A stretch of DNA of 64,000 nt, taken from the NCBI GenBank assembly GCA_015484555.1, contig WFMZ01000030.1:18547-82546 (forward strand), given 5' to 3'. Below, in pieces: positions 41,447 through 51,970 of this stretch. The translations under genes and the position numbers were made by a program. Below the pieces are notes generated by a model that made no database searches, was not told where the DNA came from, and worked only from the letters and a program-made list of their open reading frames with translations. Position 1 is the first letter of the stretch. Every line of letters starts with the position of its first letter. Origin of the DNA: Hydrogenovibrio sp. (lineage in GTDB: Bacteria; Pseudomonadota; Gammaproteobacteria; Thiomicrospirales; Thiomicrospiraceae).

Positions 41447-42439
41447 ATGTTGAAGTGTTTCTTTGCCACTAAAGAATGGGCTCTATGGGCTTGGGGCGGG
41501 CTTACCTTCCTATTTGCCATTACTTGGCTACAAGTTTACCTAACTGTATTGTTAAACAGTTGGTATGGTACCTTTTATGACATTCTACAAAAAGCAGATG
41601 ATGTCAATGCTTTCTGGCAAAGTATGGTCGACTTCACCTATATTGCGATACCTTATATTTTTGTGGCGATGCTAGCATTCTACTTTGCCCAGCATTACTC
41701 CTTCCGCTGGCGTCAAGCCATTACCTTTCATTATTTGCCTCATTGGGAAAAAACCGAAGGCAATATTGAAGGAGCCTCACAACGTATCCAACAAGACACT
41801 TATGAGTTCGCTAAATACTTAGAAAGCTTAGGCCTAGGCCTATTCAAAGCGCTACTTACCCTTATCGCGTTCATTCCTATTCTTTGGGAATTATCTTCTA
41901 AAATTGGTTTACCTATTATTCGTGATATCGATGGCTCTTTAGTTTGGATTGCACTCTTAACCTCGCTAGGAGGAATTGTTATTTCTTATTTTGTAGGCAT
42001 TCACCTACCTGGACTAGAATATAACAATCAACGGGTAGAAGCCGCTTACCGAAAGCAATTGGTTTATTCAGAAGATGATAAAAAATTTGCTGAAATCGTT
42101 AGCCTAACCGAACTCTTTACCGGTTTAAGAACCAACTACTTTAGAATATTTAACCACTATTCTTATTTCTCTTTATGGAGCAATCTATATGGCCAGGTAA
42201 TGATTATTTTGCCTTACCTACTGATGGCGCCCTCATTGTTTACAGGGGCCATCACATTAGGGATCGTCACCCAAACGGGTAATGCCTTTGGCAAGGTAAA
42301 TGACAGCTTCTCTTACCTAATCGATCGTTGGACGGACATTACCAAATTCTTATCTGTTATTAAACGCCTGAATGAATTTGAAAAACAATTAATTCCTTGT
42401 CAGAACAACGTACAACAAACGACAACCTTAGATAAATAA
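41447..42439 (+). CDS. SbmA/BacA-like peptide transport membrane protein
   Basis: SbmA-type TM architecture; WRQAITFHYLPHWEKTEGNIEGASQRIQQDTYEFAK. Confidence 0.82.
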   Translation: MLKCFFATKEWALWAWGGLTFLFAITWLQVYLTVLLNSWYGTFYDILQKADDVNAFWQSMVDFTYIAIPYIFVAMLAFYFAQHYSFRWRQAITFHYLPHWEKTEGNIEGASQRIQQDTYEFAKYLESLGLGLFKALLTLIAFIPILWELSSKIGLPIIRDIDGSLVWIALLTSLGGIVISYFVGIHLPGLEYNNQRVEAAYRKQLVYSEDDKKFAEIVSLTELFTGLRTNYFRIFNHYSYFSLWSNLYGQVMIILPYLLMAPSLFTGAITLGIVTQTGNAFGKVNDSFSYLIDRWTDITKFLSVIKRLNEFEKQLIPCQNNVQQTTTLDK

Positions 42440-42466
42440 ACCAAACGAATTCATTTAAGTTATTTC

Positions 42467-42527
42467 AACCCCAAAAATCGCCAGGGGTGGTGTCTTAGCC
42501 AGACCACCCCTGGCGATTTTTGGGGTT
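42467..42527. repeat. Dispersed repeat, inverted pair: perfect 25-bp inverted repeat with 11-nt spacer
   Basis: AACCCCAAAAATCGCCAGGGGTGGT-gtcttagccag-ACCACCCCTGGCGATTTTTGGGGTT. Confidence 0.97.
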
Positions 42528-42546
42528 TAGGGTAATTTTTGGCATT

Positions 42547-42570
42547 AAAAAACCCTCTTTCGAGGGCTTC
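42547..42570 (-). terminator. Rho-independent terminator downstream of zinc-finger gene
   Basis: Minus strand AAGCCCTCGAAAGAGGGTTTTTT. Confidence 0.85.
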
Positions 42571-42598
42571 TATTATCTTGCCGTACAAACGCTAGTAA

Positions 42599-42790
42599 CT
42601 AGTGCGCAATATGGTTCGGATCAAAATCCGTTAACTCATATTCTGTGCCACAATAAGGACACTTTGCTTGGCCAGTTTTTTCAATAGGCAACATCACTTT
42701 TGGGTGAGAGTCCCATTTTGAATCTGTAGGCATTGGGCAAGCTAAAGGGGTATCAGCATAAGTCACTTGTACTTTTTTAACATCAGACAT
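42599..42790 (-). CDS. Zinc-finger domain protein (zf-CHCC type)
   Basis: LACPMPTDSKWDSHPKVMLPI...KCPYCGTEYEL. Confidence 0.8.
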   Translation of the reverse strand: MSDVKKVQVTYADTPLACPMPTDSKWDSHPKVMLPIEKTGQAKCPYCGTEYELTDFDPNHIAH

Positions 42791-42801
42791 ATCTAAATTC
42801 C

Positions 42802-43728
42802 TTATTTAACCTGGGTTAACCAATCAAGGTGTTCTGCTGAACGGCCATGAACAATATCAAAATACTTAGTTTGTAGCTTTTCAGTAATTGGCCCACGAGA
42901 ACCACAACCAATTGGACGACCATCTAATTCACGAATAGGCGTTACTTCTGCAGCAGTTCCCGTAAAAAAAGCTTCATCAGCAATATAAACTTCATCGCGC
43001 GTAATGTCTTTCTCGACTACATCTATGCCAAATTCTTTTGCCATTTGCATAATCGTTTTACGCGTAATACCATCTAAAGCACACTTCAACTGAGGCGTAA
43101 AAATAACACCGTCTTTTACCAAGAAGAAGTTTTCGCCAGATCCTTCAGAAACATAACCGTCCACATCTAACAATAAAGCTTCATCACAACCGTGGCTAAT
43201 CGCTTCTTGTAGTGCCAACATAGAGTTCATGTAAGCGCCGTTCGCTTTGGCCTTGGTCATGGTAATATTTGGGTGATGACGTGTATAGGATGAGGTGGCA
43301 ACCTTAATACCACGTTGCAAGTTCTCTTCACCCATGTAAGCGCCCCATTCCCAAGCAGCAACCATAACATGTGTTTTTAAGTTATCTGCACGTAGTCCCA
43401 TGCCTTCAGAACCATAAAACACCATTGGGCGTATATAGGCCGACTTTAAGTCATTAATCGCCACTGACGCACGCTGCGCTTCGTTAATTTCGTCTTTCGA
43501 AAAAGGCATGCTCATGTTCATGATTTTAGCGCTGTTAAATAAACGGTCTGTATGCGCTTCTAGCTTAAAAATAGACGTGCCCTGCTCTGCTTCATAAGCG
43601 CGAACCCCTTCAAACACGCCCATACCATAGTGTAAAGTGTGTGTTAGAACGTGGGTTTTGGCTTCTCGCCATTCAACCATTTCACCATCTAGCCAAATTT
43701 TGCCATCGCGATCACTCATTGTTTGCAT
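42802..43728 (-). CDS. ilvE: Branched-chain amino acid aminotransferase
   Basis: THTLHYGMGVFEGVRAY; SGENFFLVKDGVIFTP; AEVTPIRELDGRPIG; AAGGA upstream of MQTMSD. Confidence 0.94.
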   Translation of the reverse strand: MQTMSDRDGKIWLDGEMVEWREAKTHVLTHTLHYGMGVFEGVRAYEAEQGTSIFKLEAHTDRLFNSAKIMNMSMPFSKDEINEAQRASVAINDLKSAYIRPMVFYGSEGMGLRADNLKTHVMVAAWEWGAYMGEENLQRGIKVATSSYTRHHPNITMTKAKANGAYMNSMLALQEAISHGCDEALLLDVDGYVSEGSGENFFLVKDGVIFTPQLKCALDGITRKTIMQMAKEFGIDVVEKDITRDEVYIADEAFFTGTAAEVTPIRELDGRPIGCGSRGPITEKLQTKYFDIVHGRSAEHLDWLTQVK

Positions 43729-43924
43729 GAACAGTCCTTCATTTAGTTTCATTTATAATGGATGGAATTATAGCTGAAACCAACCCTGAACAACACTAAA
43801 AACGCCTCCAACTTAACTTTTAATTTCAGTTAACGCTTATAAATCAATCTACTTATTTAAAACCAATCAAATGAAAATGCTTGTGTTTTGTCATAAGATG
43901 ACTAAAATAATTCTTTTGAAAGGC

Positions 43925-44003
43925 AAGTATAAATAGACAGTTTTTATACTTCATAAATATTCAAAAAAGCAATCCAAAGCCTTGCGCTTTCGATTGCTTT
44001 TTT
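43925..44003 (+). promoter_or_regulatory. argD leader with 9-bp inverted repeat (43925..43951) then terminator-like hairpin (43963..44003)
   Basis: AAGTATAAA...TTTATACTT; AAAAAAGCAATCCAAAGccttgcGCTTTCGATTGCTTTTTT ending about 20 nt before the ATG. Confidence 0.65.
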
Positions 44004-44022
44004 AGTTTTAGCGAGACAGAGA

Positions 44023-45198
44023 ATGACAAGCAACCACATTATGAACACCTATGCTAGATTACCTATTAGCTTTAAAACTGGCAAAGGCGCGACCTTGTTT
44101 ACTGAAGATGGTACCGCCTATTTAGATGCGGTCAGTGGTATTGCTGTTTGTAGTTTAGGGCACGCTCATCCCGCTATTTCAGACACTATTTGCCAGCAAT
44201 CAAAGCAACTACTGCATACCTCAAATTTATACAATATTGACCAACAAACACAACTGGCCGACGAGCTATGTGAGTTGTCTGGCATGGATGAAGTTTTCTT
44301 CACCAATTCGGGTGCAGAAGCCAACGAAGCTGCTTTAAAAATTGCCCGTAAAGTGGCCAACCAGAAAGGCATTCAAAACCATAAAGTGATTGTGATGAAT
44401 GGCAGTTTTCATGGCCGTACCTTAGCCACATTATCTGCCACAGGTAATGAAAAAGTTCATCAAGACTTCACCCCTTTAGTGGATGATTATATTCGGGTCA
44501 ATTTTGATGACATTGAAGCCATTCAAGCCCATGCCAGCAACCCTAATGTGGTGGCTATTTTAGTAGAACCTATTCAAGGTGAAGGTGGCGTACATGTGCC
44601 CTCTGACAACTACTTAACAGAGTGTCGTCGCATTTGTGATGAAAATGACTGGCTATTAATGCTTGATGAAGTACAAACCGGCATTGGCCGAACCGGACAA
44701 TGGTTTGCCTTCCAACATGAAAATTTATTGCCCGATGTGATGACCCTTGCCAAAGCATTGGGAAATGGCATGCCTATTGGCGCTTGCTTAACCGCAGGAA
44801 AAGCCAATGCTGTCTTAGTACCAGGAAATCATGGCACCACATTTGGCGGTAACCCGCTTGCTTGTGCCGTGGCACTCAGCGTATTAAAGGTGATTAAAGC
44901 CGAGAACTATATTGAAAAAGTCGCCCAACAAGGCCAAGCCATACGTCAGCAGTTTCAAGACAAGCTAGCCAACAACCCACACGTGGTTAATATTCGTGGC
45001 AAGGGTTACATCATGGGAATTCAGCTAGACAGCCCATGTGCAAACTTAGTCGCCGAAGGCTTAGCGCAAAACTTACTAATTAACGTCACTCGTGGCGATA
45101 CCATTCGCTTGTTGCCTGCATTTGTAATGCAAGCTGAACAACAAGCCGAACTTATTCAAAAGGTCGTGGGTTTAATCAATAAACACACAGGCCAATAG
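44023..45198 (+). CDS. argD: Acetylornithine aminotransferase
   Basis: [52 protein letters not shown]. Confidence 0.93.
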   Translation: MTSNHIMNTYARLPISFKTGKGATLFTEDGTAYLDAVSGIAVCSLGHAHPAISDTICQQSKQLLHTSNLYNIDQQTQLADELCELSGMDEVFFTNSGAEANEAALKIARKVANQKGIQNHKVIVMNGSFHGRTLATLSATGNEKVHQDFTPLVDDYIRVNFDDIEAIQAHASNPNVVAILVEPIQGEGGVHVPSDNYLTECRRICDENDWLLMLDEVQTGIGRTGQWFAFQHENLLPDVMTLAKALGNGMPIGACLTAGKANAVLVPGNHGTTFGGNPLACAVALSVLKVIKAENYIEKVAQQGQAIRQQFQDKLANNPHVVNIRGKGYIMGIQLDSPCANLVAEGLAQNLLINVTRGDTIRLLPAFVMQAEQQAELIQKVVGLINKHTGQ

Positions 45199-45206
45199 GA
45201 CAGATT

Positions 45207-46103
45207 ATGAGACATTTTTTAACCCTAAAAGACTTAACGCCAGCAGAATGTCAGCAGTTAATGACCCGTGCCACTGAATTAAAAGAAATTCAAAAGTCGG
45301 GTGAAATTTTCGAGCCTTTAAAAAATAAAACACTGGCAATGATTTTTGAAAAAGCCTCTACCCGCACACGTGTATCCTTCGAAATCGGCATGACTCAATT
45401 AGGTGGCCACGCACTATTTTTATCGCCACGTGATACCCAACTGGGTCGTGGCGAACCTATTGAAGACAGTGCCCGTGTTATTTCTAGCATGGCCGATGGC
45501 ATTATGATTCGTACCTTCGGGCATGATATTGTCAAAACCTTCGCGGCCAACTCAAGCGTGCCAGTTATCAATGCCTTAACCGATGATTTCCACCCTTGCC
45601 AGTTACTAGCAGACATGCAAACTTATCAAGAAAACCGTGGTTCTATTCAGGGTAAAACCGTAGTGTGGGTAGGCGATGGCAACAACATGTGCCATTCCTA
45701 CATCAATGCAGCAGCACAATATGGCTTTAACTTAAGAATTGCCGCGCCAGAAGGCTATGATCCTAATATGGATTTACTCAATGCCAATAAGCATTGTGCT
45801 GAAATTATTCGCGACCCAATGGAAGCTTCAACCGGTGCCGACTTAATTGTGACTGATGTTTGGGCGAGTATGGGACAAGAAGATGAGCAAAAGAAACGCG
45901 AAGTGGCTTTCAAAGACTATCAAGTTACTCAAAAAATGATGGCACAAGCAAACAAAGAAGCCGCCTTCCTACACTGCCTACCCGCACACAGAGGTGAAGA
46001 AGTGGCAGCAGATGTAATTGATGCCAAAGACTCCCTTGTCTGGCAGGGCGCTGAAAATAGACTACATGCCCAAAAAGCATTGCTTGAATTTTTAATGGCG
46101 TAA
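45207..46103 (+). CDS. argF: Ornithine carbamoyltransferase
   Basis: [41 protein letters not shown]. Confidence 0.96.
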   Translation: MRHFLTLKDLTPAECQQLMTRATELKEIQKSGEIFEPLKNKTLAMIFEKASTRTRVSFEIGMTQLGGHALFLSPRDTQLGRGEPIEDSARVISSMADGIMIRTFGHDIVKTFAANSSVPVINALTDDFHPCQLLADMQTYQENRGSIQGKTVVWVGDGNNMCHSYINAAAQYGFNLRIAAPEGYDPNMDLLNANKHCAEIIRDPMEASTGADLIVTDVWASMGQEDEQKKREVAFKDYQVTQKMMAQANKEAAFLHCLPAHRGEEVAADVIDAKDSLVWQGAENRLHAQKALLEFLMA

Positions 46104-46136
46104 GCCATTTAAGACTTTGACTGACATACCCCAAAC

Positions 46137-46163
46137 AAAAAAAGTGCCATAGGCGCTTTTTTT
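46137..46163 (+). terminator. Rho-independent terminator of argD-argF
   Basis: AAAAAAAGTGCCataGGCGCTTTTTTT. Confidence 0.8.
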
Positions 46164-46198
46164 GTAGCTAAACAATCTACCGTTACCAGATTTTAAAG

Positions 46199-46789
46199 TT
46201 ATTTTCGACCCGCAAAAGCCTGCCCGAGTGTCCCGCTATCAATATATTCTAACTCACCGCCCATCGGAATACCTTGTGCTAGGCGCGTCACTTTAATATC
46301 TAACTTTATTGCCATATTCTGTAAATAATAGGCGGTTGCTTCACCTTCAACCGTTGGGTTAGTCGCTAAAATAAGCTCACTGAAACTTTCATTTACCAAT
46401 CTAGTTTGCAGCTTTTCTAGCCCCAATTCTTCTGGGCCAATGCCATCAATCGGTGATAGATGGCCTTTTAGTACAAAATAACGGCCTTTAAAAATACCTG
46501 ACTGTTCGATAGCTAACACATCCGATGGCGATTCCACCACACACAGCTCATCATTATTACGACGTTCTGAGGTACAAAGATGACAAACTTCATATTCTGT
46601 TAAGTCTTGGCATTTTTGACAGCTGTTAATTTTCTCTAACGATTCTGTCAGCTTATTGGCCAGCATATGCCCACCTTTTTTATTTTTTTCTAATAAAAAA
46701 TAAGCCATACGTTGTGCAGACTTTTGCCCCACACCAGGCAAGACTTTAAAGCTTTGAATGAGTTCTTGAATTAAAACACTTTGATTCAC
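46199..46789 (-). CDS. recR: Recombination protein RecR
   Basis: LPGVGQKSAQRMAYFLL; CQKCQDLTEYEVCHLC zinc finger; Toprim VVESPSDVLAIEQSG. Confidence 0.96.
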   Translation of the reverse strand: MNQSVLIQELIQSFKVLPGVGQKSAQRMAYFLLEKNKKGGHMLANKLTESLEKINSCQKCQDLTEYEVCHLCTSERRNNDELCVVESPSDVLAIEQSGIFKGRYFVLKGHLSPIDGIGPEELGLEKLQTRLVNESFSELILATNPTVEGEATAYYLQNMAIKLDIKVTRLAQGIPMGGELEYIDSGTLGQAFAGRK

Positions 46790-46794
46790 GTTTC

Positions 46795-46819
46795 AAGCCC
46801 TAAAATCGCCAGGGGTGGT
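46795..46819 (+). repeat. Dispersed repeat copy
   Basis: aagccctaaaatcgccaggggtggt between recR and ybaB. Confidence 0.92.
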
Positions 46820-46835
46820 CTCGTTAAAAATACCA

Positions 46836-47165
46836 TTAAAATGGCATCTTTATGCCGTCGGGTAAATTCATCCCTGCGGTTAAACCGCCCATTCTTTCTT
46901 GTGATGTTTCTGCTACTTTACGTGCAGCACTATTAACCGCGGCAGCAAACAAATCTTCTAACATTTCTTTGTCATCCATTAAGCTATCATCAATACTCAC
47001 ATTAATCAGTTCATGACGCCCACTCATTTGAACCTTAACCATGCCACCGCCGGCTTCGCCTTCTACGGTCATATTGGCAAGCTCTTCTTGCGCTGCTTGC
47101 ATATTTTTTTGCATTTCTTGAGCTTGCTTCATCATGTTGCCCAAACCACCTTTTCCACCGAACAT
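46836..47165 (-). CDS. ybaB: YbaB/EbfC family nucleoid-associated protein
   Basis: [29 protein letters not shown]. Confidence 0.95.
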   Translation of the reverse strand: MFGGKGGLGNMMKQAQEMQKNMQAAQEELANMTVEGEAGGGMVKVQMSGRHELINVSIDDSLMDDKEMLEDLFAAAVNSAARKVAETSQERMGGLTAGMNLPDGIKMPF

Positions 47166-47199
47166 AAGCTTTCCTTCTTTTGATTTATAGTTAATAGTT

Positions 47200-49301
47200 T
47201 TACGTTATTGATAGCGATTTAATCGAACGCTCAATGACCCGCATATTTAATATTTGCATAAAATCTTGTACTTGCTGATCATTATAAATACTTTGGTAAG
47301 CGGTATTATTTTGCTGATCTAACCTTTGCTTACTTAAAAAGGCAGGCGTACTGTAATCAAACTGCCCTTTTACAAATCTTAAAGAACAACCCAGCGCTTG
47401 TTGTAACGACGCGGCTAATTTCTCGACTGACCGATCTGTTTTGGCCATCGCTTGCATAGGATCGACACTTAACACACACTCTTGCTCATTTAGTTCAATC
47501 AGAATAGCTTGATTGGCTAGCTCAGCTTCCATGCCCTTCAATTTCAATTGTACAATAATCTGCTGCCAAGGCAGAGCCGATAAGTCTCTCGCACTCAGTT
47601 TTACTTCCTGACAAACAAATGCTTCTTCAGGTAAATCAGGCTCAAGCCCTTCAACGATTGGAACTTCTTGAATCGTTGAAATAATGTCTAGAGATTGTAC
47701 CTGCTCGTCTATTTCCCAAGGCGGACTGCTATCCAAATCAGGCGAATGTTCCATCTCTGATGTAGCTGTGTTTCCTACCGGTTCAGGTGATAAAGGCATT
47801 GCCTCTACGTTAGAGTTAGCAGGTAAAAGTTGTTCCGCCTGTTTTCCTAACTCAACTAATTTTTCAGTTGCTGAAAGTGCTTGGCTATCATTTTGAACAA
47901 TAACCGGTTCTGTAACAAGGCCCTTTTCAGGGCTTAGGGCTTTCCCAGAGTATTTTCATTTAACCCTCCCATCATCGCTTTCACGGTGTCTAAATAAACT
48001 GCTTCCGACTCTGACACGATAGGTTGATTATTCGTAGGCGCAACGGACTGTTCAGTATTTAGGAGCACCTTCTGTTGCGGTATCGCTTCAACCTGTACGG
48101 CTTCTGCAGAAGATTGTATCGACGCAGCGATACTGGCAAAACTCACCGCTTCGCCCGTATTTTCAGCGACTAAGTTTGTTTGTGTTCCTGACTCAGAGCC
48201 TGTAAAAGCAACGCTGCTGGTCGCATCAAAAGCTAACATACGTAGCAAAGCCATTTCAAAGCCAATTTTAATATCAGGAGCGAAGCGCATATCTTGCTTT
48301 GCCAATAATGCAATTTGGTAGAGTGCTTGAATCTTATTCGCATCAATATGTTGTGCTGTTTGGGCAAGCACCTGCTCATCGACCACGGCAGCTTCGGTTA
48401 AGCTGCCCAGTATTTGTAACATTTGAACCTGGTGAAAAATTTCACTTAACTGGTCGACTAAGGCTTCATAGTTAACCCCAATAGACGACAGGTTAATCAT
48501 GACCTGCTTAATACCCTCTGCCGACTGGTTTATCAAGGCTTCTAATATATGCACAGCATGTTGCTGATCAACCAAACCTAACATAGTTTGTACTGGCGTA
48601 AATTGTACTTCTCCACCGCCATAGGCAATGGCTTGGTCTAAAATACTTAAGGCGTCACGAGCAGAGCCATCGGCACTTTTGGCGATTAATGCCAAGGCCG
48701 TTTCATCAAATGGAATTTTCTCTTGGTCTAGAATAAAGCTTAAGTGATCTTTAATTTGCAACTGCGTTAAACGCATTAAATTAAACTGTAAGCAACGAGA
48801 TAAGACGGTAATAGGTAGTTTGTGAGGATCGGTAGTGGCCAGCAAAAACTTAACGTGCTCTGGTGGTTCTTCTAGCGTCTTAAGTAGTGCATTGAAACTA
48901 CTTTTCGACAGCATGTGCACTTCATCAATTAGGTAGACTTTAAAACGACCTTGTACTGGCGCATACTGTACATTTTCTAACAACTCACGCGTATCTTCTA
49001 CTTTGGTTTTAGAGGCCGCATCAACTTCTATTAGGTCAATAAAGCGCCCTTCATCAATACTTTTACAAATCGAACACACGCCACAAGGGGTTGAGCTAAT
49101 ACCCTCTTCGCAGTTTAAAGCTTTTGAAAAAATACGGGCAATGGTGGTTTTACCCACACCCCGTGTGCCAGTAAACAAGTAGGCATGGTGTAAACGCTGT
49201 TGATCTAAAGCATTGGCCAATGCTTGCATGACATGCTGCTGACCAACCAATTCTGAAAACTTTTTAGGACGCCACTTTCGGGCTAAAACGACATAGCTCA
49301 C
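47200..49301 (-). CDS. dnaX: DNA polymerase III subunits tau/gamma: gamma = 47934..49301; tau (about 700 aa) by -1 frameshift into the 47200..47940 frame
   Basis: [37 protein letters not shown], zinc cysteines, [16 protein letters not shown]; second ORF opens in the -1 frame with no stop between slip site and 47200. Confidence 0.9.
47915..47947 (-). promoter_or_regulatory. dnaX programmed -1 frameshift signal
   Basis: Minus strand CTG GGA AAG CCC TAA GCCCT-GAAA-AGGGC: slippery G GGA AAG, 0-frame stop, 5-bp stem with GAAA tetraloop 6 nt downstream. Confidence 0.82.
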
Positions 49302-49372
49302 AACAGATTTCTACTTAAAATAATAATATTCTATTCTACCTTTTTCAAACACCATAAGAGGCGAAAAAAAGT

Positions 49373-49858
49373 TTATAGATGCTTTTTTTGAATATCCGCT
49401 AACAGACCTTCCGAGGCAGAGGTCACCAAATCAAACACATGATTAAAGCCCTCTGCGCCACCATAGTAAGGATCAGGTACTTCAGTTTCGCTAAAGCCGG
49501 TCGCGTAATCTAAAAATAATTGAATTTTAGAATTATATTCAGGCAATGATAGGTCTATTAAATCGGCATAGTTAGCATCATCCATTGCCAAGACATAATC
49601 AAATTCAATCATATCGCCCAAGTTAACTTGCCTAGCTCTTAAATCAAGCATATCAATCCCTCTATTTCGTGCGGTTTGAATAGAGCGAGTATCCGCAGGT
49701 TTGCCACTATGCCAAGCCGCCGTGCCAGCAGAATCAATCCTAATTTTATCAGCCAAGCCTGCATCTTGAACTAGCTGGCGAAAAACACCATGTGCAGTCG
49801 GTGAACGGCAAATATTGCCCAAACAAACAAAGAGAACAGATACTTTTTGGGTCATCAT
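49373..49858 (-). CDS. Low-molecular-weight protein tyrosine phosphatase
   Basis: VLFVCLGNICRSPTAHGVF; VPDPYYGG. Confidence 0.93.
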   Translation of the reverse strand: MMTQKVSVLFVCLGNICRSPTAHGVFRQLVQDAGLADKIRIDSAGTAAWHSGKPADTRSIQTARNRGIDMLDLRARQVNLGDMIEFDYVLAMDDANYADLIDLSLPEYNSKIQLFLDYATGFSETEVPDPYYGGAEGFNHVFDLVTSASEGLLADIQKKHL

Positions 49859-49955
49859 TTTTTCCTTTTAAAAGGCTTATATAGTAAAGCGCCTGCACAA
49901 AGCCGTCGCTTAGTCGTAAAATAACCTCTATTCTACGAAAAAATTAGAGTCTGCA

Positions 49956-50630
49956 ATGGCCATTTTAAGACCCAAACCGACAATTAAGCTGATTCCTTTT
50001 TCACCCAATTGGTTGCTTTATGAAGACGAGCAAGTCATTGTCGTGAATAAGCCCAGTGGATTATTATCTGTCCCTGGCAAAGATGCCAACCCGGCCGCCT
50101 CTTTAATAGGCCAGGTGCAAACCTATTGCCCTAGCGCTTTGATCGTTCACCGTTTAGACATGGATACATCTGGTATTATGCTGCTGGCAAAAAATGCTGA
50201 TGCACATCGTATGTTAAGCCGCCAGTTTCAAGACCGACAAACCCAAAAACAATACCAAGCAATTTGTGCCGGCAAACCCTCTCAGCTAAAAGGCGTTATT
50301 AACCAGCCTATGCGTTGTGACTGGGAAAGGCGCCCCTTGCAAATGATAGATTTTAAACAAGGCAAGTTTGCACAAACCTACTGGCAAGTTGAAGACCAAC
50401 AACCGAACCATTTTAAAGTTCTACTACGCCCTATTACCGGCCGTTCTCACCAGCTTCGCTTACACATGAAGCAACTGGGTCACCCCATATTAGGCGATAA
50501 TCTCTACGCAGATCCTATCAGTTTACAAGCCAAAAATCGATTAATGCTACACGCAGCACAACTCAGTTTTACCCTGCCCAGTAATGACGAACCAATGACT
50601 ATTCAACAAGATGCCGACTACTGGGCATAG
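49956..50630 (+). CDS. rluA: RluA family pseudouridine synthase
   Basis: VNKPSGLLSVPGK; IVHRLDMDTSGIMLLAKN; GRSHQLRLHM. Confidence 0.88.
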   Translation: MAILRPKPTIKLIPFSPNWLLYEDEQVIVVNKPSGLLSVPGKDANPAASLIGQVQTYCPSALIVHRLDMDTSGIMLLAKNADAHRMLSRQFQDRQTQKQYQAICAGKPSQLKGVINQPMRCDWERRPLQMIDFKQGKFAQTYWQVEDQQPNHFKVLLRPITGRSHQLRLHMKQLGHPILGDNLYADPISLQAKNRLMLHAAQLSFTLPSNDEPMTIQQDADYWA

Positions 50631-50714
50631 CAAATAAAATAAAGTTTAGCTGGCATAAATAGTGCTTTATAGCCAGTAGCTAAAATTAAATTCCGAGAGA
50701 ACAGAGGAAATATC

Positions 50715-51965
50715 ATGTCTGCAGAACTAGAAAAAGATGACCAAGCCACCCTTGAAATGTTAGAAATGATGGGAGAAACAATCGATGACGCCAGCACAGA
50801 CGAGCTGGGAACCGACGGTCTGCTAGATGCCCTTGAAGAATTGGATGACATGGAAAGTCATGATGATATTTTAGCCACGGTTGCAGACACAAGCGTACAG
50901 GGACAAGAGCTACAAGCTGCCCTAGCCGACACAAATGATGTTGGAATAGCAAACTTAGACATGACCGACTTACCAGAAGATATGGACTTAGGCGACATAG
51001 AAGGCTTAGGTGACCTTGATGGCTTAGGTGACCTTGATGGCTTAGAAGACCTAGATAATTTAGAAACCAAAATTGAAAATATTGAACCTGAACTATCTAC
51101 TGAAGCAGAAGAAATTGCCCTTGAACCCGCTGAAGAGCTTGCAGATGAAACCACTGCAGCAATGCCTGTCGAAGATTTTGAAGACGTTACTGCTGATTTA
51201 GAAACAGAGTTACCCGAAAGTAATGATGCCTTAGATTTAGACATGGCCAATTTAGAAATGGACTTGCCTGAAGAAGCCACTATTCCAGAAGTAGAAGCTG
51301 ATGATGACTTAGCCATGCCCGAAGAGGAGGCTGCTAACATGAACAACATTCTAGATGAAGTCGCTGACCTTTCTGAAATACCAGAGGAAGTGGCAGATGA
51401 AACAATTGAAGACTTGGCTGATTTGGATATAGGGTCAAATATGGACGACTTAGACTTACCAGAAATTGAAAACGTTTCCCTAGCCGAAGACCCTTTAACT
51501 GAAGACCTAAGTGCCGAACTAGGTGAAATGGAAGTAGAAGCAGCTGAAATAGATGCACCTTTAGATAAAAATATCCCTGATAACGATGATCTTGATTTAA
51601 GCAATGCTGAAAATTCAGTAGATGCAATGGAAACCGCTGTTGAAATAGACTGTGAAATTAAAGATATGGCACTTAAAGCCTCTCAAACAGCAAAAGAAGC
51701 AACGGCTTTAGCACTTGAGGTAAGTGCACAAGCCCAGGCTTCGGCAGCCAAAATGCAAGCAGCCATTGTTGCCACCTTCAATGCAACAGAACGCGCATTT
51801 GAAGCGGCTAAAAAAGCAGACTATGCTATTAATATCTCGGCTTTAAGCACACAGGAAAGTGCTGAACACCTCCAAAGTAAAATTGAAGAAATCAAACAAC
51901 AAAATGAAAGCCTGAAATCTGTAAATCAAGAACTGTCTAGCAAGATACAACAATTAACCAAATAA
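50715..51965 (+). CDS. Uncharacterised highly acidic protein with Ala-rich C-terminal coiled coil
   Basis: Asp/Glu/Leu-rich with GLGDLDGLGDLDGLEDLD repeat; KASQTAKEATALALEVSAQAQASAAKMQAA coiled coil. Confidence 0.8.
   Translation: MSAELEKDDQATLEMLEMMGETIDDASTDELGTDGLLDALEELDDMESHDDILATVADTSVQGQELQAALADTNDVGIANLDMTDLPEDMDLGDIEGLGDLDGLGDLDGLEDLDNLETKIENIEPELSTEAEEIALEPAEELADETTAAMPVEDFEDVTADLETELPESNDALDLDMANLEMDLPEEATIPEVEADDDLAMPEEEAANMNNILDEVADLSEIPEEVADETIEDLADLDIGSNMDDLDLPEIENVSLAEDPLTEDLSAELGEMEVEAAEIDAPLDKNIPDNDDLDLSNAENSVDAMETAVEIDCEIKDMALKASQTAKEATALALEVSAQAQASAAKMQAAIVATFNATERAFEAAKKADYAINISALSTQESAEHLQSKIEEIKQQNESLKSVNQELSSKIQQLTK
51003..51056. repeat. 18-bp tandem repeat (ggcttaggtgaccttgat, 2 exact plus 1 degenerate copy)
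   Basis: ggcttaggtgaccttgat ggcttaggtgaccttgat ggcttagaagacctagat, coding GLGDLD. Confidence 0.9.
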
Positions 51966-51970
51966 AGGCA

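Noticed and set aside
47200-49301. dnaX as a pseudogene
   Set aside because: The junction has a canonical slippery heptamer, stop and hairpin with an open -1 frame; programmed frameshifting is a better explanation for an essential gene.
50858-51604. 248-aa Ser-rich antisense ORF opposite the acidic protein
   Set aside because: Ser-rich, low-complexity mirror of the Asp/Glu/Leu codons on the plus strand; no domain; explained by codon bias of the overlapping gene.
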